From Hyaloperonospora brassicae (Eukaryota; Oomycota; Peronosporomycetes; Peronosporales; Peronosporaceae): 64,000 nucleotides of DNA. The stretch spans positions 310,001-374,000 of the forward strand of contig CANTFL010000086.1 of the NCBI GenBank assembly GCA_947650285.1, read 5' to 3'. Every line of letters begins with the position of its first letter. The stretch's first letter is position 1. The notes under the pieces were generated by a model that worked only from the letters and a program-made list of their open reading frames with translations, made no database searches and had not been told where the DNA came from. A program made the translations under genes and the position numbers. Of this stretch, positions 56,676-64,000 are shown piece after piece.

Positions 56676-57579
56676 ATGAACATGTTGGACGACGAAGAAG
56701 GCGACAGATTTCACGAAACTCGCGAAAGCTACTCCCATTTGTGCGACATCGAATGGAGTACGATCGAACGAATAAGTTTGACCGTTGGTGAGGAAGCTAT
56801 CTGGTTCATGCTATCCACACGGGATAGAGACCAGCAGCATTCCGAAATTAGCAAGTTCTTTCAGCGAGAGCCTGACAAGTTGCGAGCGCAGGTGACCTTG
56901 TTTAAACAACAAGATCACCAGCGGACGGAAGAACTGAGACAGCATCAGTCTCAGTAAGCAATTTCAACGCGTAAGCGTCGACAGGAGTCTAAAGTGAGAG
57001 ATATCCAAGTATCGGTGAGTCGAGAAAGACTCCCTGTTAGGATGGTTCGTCAAGGTCGACGCTGCCATCGAGTCTCGTCGCATCGACAACGAGCGAATGC
57101 AAGTCGCATTCGCTCAGTCTTACTTGGCAGGGGACGCCAAAAAGTGGGCCCGGAATCTCAAGTACACGACCCGAACGTGTTCGAGTCGTTAGACGTCTTC
57201 AAGTCCTGATCAGTGAGTTGTTTGAGCCTCCTCGGGCAGAGTTCAGGACTCTCTCTGAACTCCTTGAGGTAAAAAGGGTAAGCGTAAGGCTCACGCTTAT
57301 GCTCAGCATATACGCTGCATTGCAAGTTGCATGGTAGTGAACGCTGTGAGTGAATTTGTGTTGATCACAATATTCATTCAAGGTCTTGCAGATGGTCTTG
57401 TCAAGGACCACCTGTTTCGCGGGGAGCTAAAGACGCTCTCCGAAGCGATCTACGCTGCGGAGCAGGAAAACTTTTGTGTGAGACAAGATCACACTACGCT
57501 GACCCCCTATCGTCCAAAAAGACGATCAGCGATCGGAGGCCTAGAACCAATTGACCTCTGTCATGTTGAGAGCGAATAA
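56676..57579 (+). pseudogene. gag of element C
   Basis: N-terminal part 56676-56957 (MNMLDDEEGDRFHETRE to RQHQSQ, then stop), followed in shifting frames by GWFVKVDAAIESRRIDNERM, AFAQSYLAGDAKKWARNLK, VHDPNVFESLDVFKS and SEFVLITIFIQGLADG to ...EQENFCVRQDHTT. These are capsid-type retrotransposon gag strings. At least three frame changes or stops lie between 56957 and 57340. No intact CCHC knuckle is left downstream. Confidence 0.75.
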
Positions 57580-57821
57580 CCTCGCCCGGTGAATGACAAG
57601 CGAATGGTGAGATGTCATCCCTCTCATAAACTGGTACAATATGCATACTAATGCAGTATCCCCCGCTCAGAACCTCGTGGTGCTGAGCGCAGTATTCACC
57701 TACCAGCAAGAAGAACTGGAGGGAGAGGGTCCGTTGCTGCTGCGAAGTCGCAACAGCGAGTTGGACCATTAAAAAACGGTCGAGGTCAGTAGGGGCGGAG
57801 TACCCTACTGATCCAGCAACA

Positions 57822-58360
57822 TTGAGAGAATTTTCAAATCTCTTGACGAAGTTTGCTCCCGACACACAGTCATTGTGTGTCTCTGAACCTGATGATGAGG
57901 TGTCCCTCATCACCTTGATATTGGAAGTGACAAAGGACTTGTCATTTCGCGCCTTAGTTGATTGTGGGGATTCGAACAATTTCGTTCGCCGTCAGTCACT
58001 AGAGGCTGGAAAACTCAACCTTGTGGGGCGGGACATCCCTTCAACGAGAATGACGATGCGCCTTCCGACAGGCGCATCGATCACTGTGAAGAAACGTGTA
58101 GTCGGAATCCACTACACGTTAAAAGTCGAACAGTAAGATGATGACTTCGTCGTGCTTGACCTAGATGACAAGTTTGATGTCATCCTAGGACTACCTTGGC
58201 TCAGAAGGTACGAGCCAAGGGTGAGCTGGCAGCATCGATCAGTATCGATGCCTGCCACTTGTTCATCAGATGACCATCTGAAGAACCTGTTGGAACGCCT
58301 AAATTCATGTGGGTGTACTGCGAGTGAGTACGATGGCCTCACTTGTGGTACGGCCGTTAG
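57822..58360 (+). pseudogene. Aspartic protease region of element C
   Basis: LSFRALVDCGDSNNFV holds the protease active site with DCG in place of the usual D-S/T-G. After a TAA at about 58135 the same domain continues as VVLDLDDKFDVILGLPWLRR, a hallmark string of gypsy proteases. The following 58400-58780 region is a poorly conserved linker with further stops. Confidence 0.7.
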
Positions 58361-58789
58361 CACGACTGTACAAGAATACAGTGTAGATGAACACTACATT
58401 GTGGAGAAATCTCTACCAGCATCCTGTGGATGTGATATCCTAGGAAGTAATCGAGACATTGAATGTCTTGGTTAGTGGCGGATTAAGCGTAGGCGCTTAC
58501 ACGCTTGATCTGATCGTGCATACGAAGTTAACTTCGGAGATAGCTCAATTGCCAACGCTAGAGCCGAAACGGTTCTTGCGTGATCTGCGTAGTGGCAAAG
58601 TCAAGCAGATCTATCTACTCGTCGCGGAGGGCGATAACGTCACCTAATATTCGATCGGAAACAGTTTTTGCTGAGACCGAGAGGTTTCTCATCAGTTCAT
58701 CGATGGACGAGAGCGTCATCGATGAAAAGACTCGGATTGAGAGATATGCATCTCAATCCTGGAAGTAGCTTCAGTCAAATCCTTTGTAT

Positions 58790-60180
58790 AAGGATTTGAT
58801 CGAATTCAAGGATGTATTCCCTGAATCCGTGCCTTTCGAGTTGCCTTAGGATAAAGGCACTCGACAGGAGATCGAGCTCAAACCGGGCTCAATGTACTGT
58901 GTCATGAAGCAGTGGCCACTGCCTTGCGAACAGGTGCAAGCAATCGATAAGTTCTTTACCGATCGCTTAGCGGCAGGCCATGTGAGGGAATCAACTTCCC
59001 CTCACAGCTCTCCGACCTTCTGTGTGCAAAATGCCACAGGAGGATGGCGGATAGTGCACGCTTTCAACAAATTGAATGCTGCAACGATACCACATCAGAT
59101 GCCGATACCGAGGAAGGACGTAACCATAGATGGTATGTCAAAGAGTAATATCTTCTCGTCCATGGATCTGATGGATGGCTTCTATCAGATCCTCATGCGT
59201 GAACGGGACATCCCGTACACGGCAGTGAGTACCCCCAGATGTATGCTGTGGGAGTGGCTAGTGATGCCACAAGGGCTGAGTAACGCCCCTGCAACGTTTA
59301 ACAGATGTGTCACAAATCTGTTGAGACCGGTGCGGGATTTCGCACCGAGTTACTTCGACAATGTGTTCGTCCATAGCCGGGCTATGGACGGAAGGACGGA
59401 CGTTAAAGCTCCCAGAACTCACGTTCGTCAGGTTCTTCAACTCATGCGCAAGCATAAGATGTACGCCAACCTCAAGAAGTGTATATTCGCGGCTAGCGAA
59501 ATACCACTTCTTAAATGCATCGTGGGTTGAAACGGTTCATGCCCCGATACCGAGAAGATCAAGGCGATCACCGACTGGCTAGCGCCAGTCGATGTCAAGG
59601 GACTGCGGAAATTACTTGGACTAGCGGTGTACTTGCACAAGTACTCACGCAGCTACGCCGAGATGGTTGTTCATCTTTCTTGTTTAATCAAGAAAGATGT
59701 GAAGTGGACATGGAACGCTGATTGTCAGCGTTCCTTTGGAGGCATCAAGCAAAACTTGATGCAATCGCTCATCTTGGCAATTGCAGATCAGAACAGACCT
59801 TTTCATGTGGTCTGTGACGCCAGCAATTTTGCAATCGTCTGTGCATTGATGAAATACGACACAGACTGCGCGGAGCGCGTCGTCTGCTATCAATTGCGTC
59901 AGCTGCAACCGGCCGAACGCAATTACCCAGTGCATGACAAGGTACTCCTTGCCATTGAATTCACACTGGCTAAGTTACGTGTCTATTTCTTGGGAGATAG
60001 ACCGTTCATTTTCCATACGGACCATGCGTCACTATGCACCGCCGTAAACAACCGCACCTCTCACAACAAATGGCGAGGTGGTTGTCTTTCTTCGCGGAGC
60101 ACAACGTCTCCTTGGAGTACAAAACAGGCCGACTGAACGTCGCCGCTGATGCGTTATCACGTCGTCCCGACTTCGAGCCA
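58790..60180 (+). pseudogene. Reverse transcriptase and RNase H of element C
   Basis: RT strings in order: FFTDRLAAGHVRESTSPHSS, GGWRIVHAFNKLNA, SSMDLMDGFYQILM, MPQGLSNAPATFNRCV, and the active site SYFDNVFVHS at 59348-59377. The second catalytic Asp is Asn (AAT at 59360-59362). A stop follows at about 59529 and the frame changes before LHKYSRSYAEMVVHLSCLIK. RNase H shows HVVCDASNFAIV and ADALSRRPDFE, with another frame change near 60030-60060. The protein cannot be active as it stands. Confidence 0.8.
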
Positions 60181-60469
60181 ACGTCCCGAGTCAACAGTGA
60201 GGCCTTGCCCACTATTGCGGCGCTGTCAGTCAGCGTGTCGTCGTCGCCTTTACTCGACGACGTGTGGAAGGCGTACGCAGGAGATAAGAATCTCCTCCAT
60301 CTGATGGTCATCTTGCAAACCCATCCCGGAAATCCTTTTCGGATTTGCCGGCTCAATACCGTCCCTCTTTGGATCGGTACACGACTCGAAATGGCCTGCT
60401 GTATCACACAGCAGTTGCCGACGACACGCCTCGTGTCGTCATTCCCGATCATGATGATTTGCGGTTAAG

Positions 60470-61290
60470 TATCATGTTCCAATGTCACGATGCGCCGTCT
60501 GGCGGGCACCGTGGCCGAGAAAAGACATACCTCACGGTCAGTCGTGACTTTTACTAGCCCCGCCAGTATCAGTTTTTCCGCAAGTACATTCTTTCTTGCG
60601 AGGTCTGCCAACGGATGAAGCCTAGTCCTTCACCCCGTGCACCGTTACAACCTCTTCCGGTACCGGAAGAATGTAGGGAGTCTATTTCCATGGACTTTGT
60701 CTTCGGGAAACCCGAAGACACTAACAAGAATAATGGTATTCTTGTGTTTGTGGATCGTTTCAGAAAGATGGTGCATCTTGCTGCGGTCCCTGAGTCGATC
60801 ACGGATCATGGCTGTGCGCGTGTCTTCATCGACACGATATTTCGACTCCACGGATTATCCCTTCAGCTCGTATCCGACCGTGATCCTCGGTTCACGGCGG
60901 AGTTTTGACAATCCGTGTTCCGCACTTTGGAATAAGGTTGAAGATGTCAAGCTCTGATCATCCTGAAACAGATGGTCAGGCAAAGCGTGCAAACCGTGTC
61001 CTCGAAGACAGACTTCGAAGATATGTCCACTCGTTCTCGAGTTGGAGTGAGATCTTGCCGATGGTCGAATTCGCCATCAACAACTACGTGCACGCGTCCA
61101 CGACGCATACACCGTTCTACGTGAATGGCCTATGCCACCCACGTATTCCCTCCCTAATTCAGAGTGACTCTGGGTTAAGGGGGAGGGAATCGCTCGAGCA
61201 AATACCGTTTTGGCTCTTGCTCATCACGTATCATCGCACATGCCGATACGTTCGATGCCGATTTCGACAACGTCGACGTCAAAGAAGTTG
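60470..61290 (+). pseudogene. Integrase of element C
   Basis: A zinc region H-H-C-C is readable (QCHDAPSGGHRGREKTY and CEVCQRMK) with a stop between its halves. The core has SMDFVFG and VSDRDPRFTAEF for the first two acidic residues. At the third, DGQAKRANRVLED has Lys (AAG at 60983-60985) where gypsy integrases usually have Glu in DGQTER. A stop follows FTAEF and the frame changes again near 60945. The C-terminal part decays after about 61150. Confidence 0.78.
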
Positions 61291-61966
61291 ATCTTAGCAG
61301 TAGCGTTGACACTGCTGCTACTTCAAAAAATGATGACGATGCTGGAATATTCAGCATCGTCAACGACAATGCCAGCGATGAAGAAGACACCCTCGTTAAA
61401 GAAGAGAACGATCTCTTAGCAGTGCGCACTAAGCGCACTGAAAGACAGAACAACGAGTCAGCAGAGAACTTCCTGATGACTCGAGAGGCGGTAGTCCGTT
61501 TCGTTCAGGACTCCATCGCAAATGCGGTTGACCGCCAGAAACGGAACGCAGACAAGAATGGAAGAGCAAATGTTCTTTCATTTTAGGTTAGCTACCTAGT
61601 ACTACTGTCTACGGTAAACTTACCTGGACATGTAGTCACTAATGTCGGCAGTAGTAAAATACTACCAAAATACATTGGTCCCTTTCGTGTATTGCACCGC
61701 AAAAGCAATGCATACACGATTAAGTTGCCTCGCAGGATGCGCACGCATACTACGTTTTATGTTGGTCGTCTCCGCCCGTACTGTCAGCATGAGGCCTCTT
61801 CCGGGAGCGAAGATGACTAGCACGTTCAAGAGTCCTCAACAGATTCTTGTGATCGCGGACCAAACACTCAAGTTGGTCCTTCAGCAACGCATTCTCGCGA
61901 CGAGCCACCTCTAGCCCGTCGCGCAAATGGCGCCTCTCGCGTTTTTCTCAAGCTGAGCGAACGCAA

Positions 61967-62400
61967 ATGTCGACCAATCTTTCTCCCGATCGGCACGGAG
62001 ACTTCGCACGGTCGACAACAAGTTGTGTCGACGATCGTGTTCGTGATCGACGTCCTCCCTCAAATGGGCCAGGTAATGTTCATGGTTACCCAAAGTCTCC
62101 TGCAGACCAGGCAGCTGAGCCGGACCTTGTCTCTACACCACCACCGGAGCCACTGGTGATTTCTCACGGTGGTCGACGCTTTCACGTGGGGCGTATCTTA
62201 AGCCACCGCGTGAAGAACGGGGAGGGGACAAGTTACCTTGTCCTCTGGTGTGGCTATCCACCATTTTATGAGAGGTGGGAGCCTCGATCTCAGCTGATGG
62301 GTGATGTTGAGGGTCTCGTCCACCATTATGACGAGACTCATCCGATTGGTCCTCGGGCCCATCGGCAAACACGTGCTTTTGGCACTTGTAGACGGATTGC
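61967..62400 (+). pseudogene. Integrase C-terminal tail with chromodomain (element C)
   Basis: After a Pro-rich stretch, the segment RRFHVGRILSHRVKNGEG followed by YLVLWCGYPPFYERWEPRS (about 62170-62300) is a chromodomain, which in chromoviruses guides insertion to particular chromatin. It is the best preserved sense-strand domain at this end. The GPF/Y-type segment before it is found in another frame near 61670-61770. Confidence 0.8.
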
Positions 62401-63155
62401 AAGTTTGCAATCGCGTCCCGCATCTCAGCCGAGATGTGTGCCCTTCCCCAGGGCAAACTTAGGGAATAGACGTCCCGATGTGCACGTTGCGAGTTGTCAA
62501 CAAAACTCGCATAAGGATCACCCCAAGTGAGGCATGGAATGCCGGCCTCACTCGACAAAGGATGCAGTCGGTACCTTGCACCGGTTGATGTTCGTTTCTC
62601 GAACTTCATGCGTACTGCTTCAATTTTTGTAGCCATCTTCTCGTCCAAATTCTTGACATTATGGACGAACGCGTTCCATGCAGCCAAAAGCGAAGCCTTG
62701 TCACGCTTTCGGTTACCATTGTACCATCGATGCTTATGGAAAGCATTGAGATGGAAGTCTTCTTCAGCGAGAAAGTTCTTCTCGCTGGAGCCGAAGCCAT
62801 GGAGATCGCTCGCATCAAATAATGGAATTCGATGATGTTGACTTGTCTCGTAAGACAATCTATTGATGAGCTGCTGAGGCAAAATCCACAGCTTTAGCTC
62901 ATCACGCTTCTACGTGGTATCCTTGCCGGTACCACGGGGTCTAATATGACGACGGCTCACGACATCTTCAAGGCGCTCGTGCGGGGGCACACGAGTTGAT
63001 CGCGGTGATGAATAATCATACTCATCACCGGACTCATCATCACTGCCGAACAGACAGTAACGCATATCGCGAGTCCAGTCGTTCGGCAGGTCTTTTGATG
63101 AGCGAGGTACCGCGGGTGAGCGCGATGCCTCTAGCGGCTTTTCCGAGTCAGACAC
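62133..63155 (-). pseudogene. Long antisense reading frame in element C
   Basis: On the minus strand one frame stays open from about 63174 down to 62133 with a single TAG at 62912-62910. Upstream of the TAG: an acidic Ser-rich part (CLFGSDDESGDEYDYSS, SRRHIRPRGTGKD). Downstream: a 250-codon stretch with helical, charged sequence (AWNAFVHNVKNLDEKMATK, EAVRMKFEKRTSTGARYRL). The first in-frame ATG is at 63065. The 3' part overlaps the sense chromodomain. No family is recognised. Some LTR elements of other lineages carry an antisense ORF between pol and the 3' LTR, so this may be such a gene; it is no longer intact. Confidence 0.5.
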
Positions 63156-63456
63156 ATCTGACTCGCCAGAGTAGCTGACCCCTAGCTAGAGGTCACTGTG
63201 TTCATGTGGTGCGATACCACGTGCGCCTGCAGCAACACTTACTGTAGGCAGAGAACGAGCAGCTGAAGACAAATCGTCTGCCGCAGATGCTGGCGTGATA
63301 GCAGACTATGTCGTCTTTGAATCTCCCCGCATAGACATGTTGACTATGCGAGGTAAAGTCAGGTATCAATGAATCGGACCATGAAGTGCTCTCCGTCCCA
63401 TTGGCATCCAATGGGTGGCCACAAAAGTATCGATAGTCACACGGCGATTATCCATT

Positions 63457-63463
63457 AGGGGGG
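63457..63463 (+). other. Polypurine tract of element C
   Basis: AGGGGGG ends four bases before the TGTA start of the 3' LTR, where the plus-strand primer of reverse transcription is expected. Confidence 0.75.
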
Positions 63464-63467
63464 TTGA

Positions 63468-63947
63468 TGTATCGGGGTAGACTGTTACATGATATTGTCG
63501 CTAAGGCTAAAATGACAATGAAGAATACTACGTTGAATATTCTTTCAACAATATCACAGAGCATGATGATATTGTTGAAGATGACCGAAGGGTCTACTCA
63601 TTGGTTGATATCGTGATGACATCAACCCATTAATTGCTGCTAGACGCGCGCAATGAGTGGTGAGTAGACTTCATCATACGTTTAGTTAGATTAATATAAT
63701 TAAGTCAAGATAAACAGAGATATAAGATTGATAGGACTTGATTCTATTAATAATAGTTTTACTTTCACTACGAGTAGAGCATTTACCTTAGTCGTTACAT
63801 TCCTCTGTGTTGGTGCAACACTTATCAGGGCACTGACTATCACTGTTGTCAGTGGAAGTGAGCTCCGTACTGGTCAACCAGTTCGTTGTGAGTGGAAGTG
63901 AGCTCCGTAATGGTCAACCAGCACGTTGTCACTAGTGCTCCGTTATA
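63468..63947 (+). repeat. 3' LTR of element C
   Basis: 480 bases from TGTATCGGGG to CTCCGTTATA, aligned along its length with the 5' LTR. It is longer mainly because of a 40-base tandem duplication near its right end. The terminal inverted bases are less perfect than in the 5' copy. Confidence 0.92.
63851..63930. repeat. 40-base tandem duplication inside the 3' LTR
   Basis: Copies 63851-63890 and 63891-63930 both begin AGTGGAAGTGAGCTCCGTA and differ at four positions. The 5' LTR has one diverged copy (about 56571-56610), so the duplication arose in one LTR after integration or differs between LTR variants. Confidence 0.92.
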
Positions 63948-63952
63948 TACTC
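63948..63952. other. Target-site duplication of element C (right copy)
   Basis: TACTC, identical to the five bases at 56184-56188 before the 5' LTR. The remaining 48 bases to the window edge hold nothing recognisable. Confidence 0.85.
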
Positions 63953-64000
63953 GATATAAGCTACCTAGATCTCAACAAGATCGCCTTGTCCAATTCGTAG

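Larger units (their letters stand above)
56189..63947 (+). mobile_element. Full-length, decayed Ty3/gypsy chromovirus C
   Basis: A 7,759-base element with two related LTRs, flanking TACTC duplication, primer-binding word after the 5' LTR, purine tract before the 3' LTR, gag, protease, reverse transcriptase, RNase H, integrase and a C-terminal chromodomain, in that order. Every coding part carries stops or frame changes. I count about 17 substitutions over the first roughly 355 aligned LTR positions, so the insertion is not recent. Confidence 0.93.

Overview
The window looks like nuclear DNA of an oomycete of the Phytophthora/downy mildew group. This is inferred from the gene set and style: short GT-AG introns (mostly 50-110 bases), tightly packed genes on both strands, a KRE6/SKN1-type GH16 domain fused to a GT48 glucan synthase, a flagellar dynein assembly factor, and Ty3/gypsy chromoviruses with a chromodomain. 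The species cannot be fixed from the sequence alone.

Positions 1-22,650 are gene dense. In order they hold a PH/VPS9/ankyrin/RasGEF-N protein that runs off the left edge (-), an organellar prolyl-tRNA synthetase (+), an Integrator subunit 9/11-like protein without its catalytic histidines (+), the iron-sulfur helicase DDX11/CHL1 (-), a 2-oxoglutarate oxygenase (-), a small ankyrin protein (-), the anaphase-promoting complex subunit CDC27/APC3 (-), a CHTOP-like RGG protein (+), a broken SGNH/GDSL hydrolase (-), a MORN-repeat protein (+) and a Stm1/SERBP1-like ribosome-binding protein (-). Most reading frames were rebuilt across introns by joining exons whose phases agree.

Positions 22,650-28,123 are gene poor: no reading frame there could be tied to a family, and the right end is rich in tetranucleotide repeats. 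Positions 28,124-49,200 are dense again: a PH-RasGAP protein (+), the 2,643-residue GH16-GT48 glucan synthase (-), organellar TypA/BipA GTPase (+), DNAAF5/HEATR2 (+), a small basic coiled-coil protein with a 14-base exon (-), and a PRA1-family membrane protein (+).

From about 49,700 to the right edge the DNA becomes AT richer and consists of nested LTR retrotransposons. An old chromovirus (A) keeps its 5' LTR and pieces of gag and protease, and is split by a different gypsy element (B). A full-length but decayed chromovirus (C, 56,189-63,947) follows, with two LTRs, a TACTC target duplication, a primer-binding region, a purine tract, a chromodomain and a long antisense reading frame before the 3' LTR.

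Functional themes are small-GTPase control (VPS9/RasGEF-N, RasGAP, PRA1), cell division and genome upkeep (CDC27, DDX11), organellar translation (ProRS, TypA), RNA handling (Integrator-like, CHTOP-like, SERBP1-like), wall synthesis (glucan synthase) and flagellum assembly (DNAAF5). Neighbours are not obviously co-functional; several pairs are divergent and share short intergenic regions.
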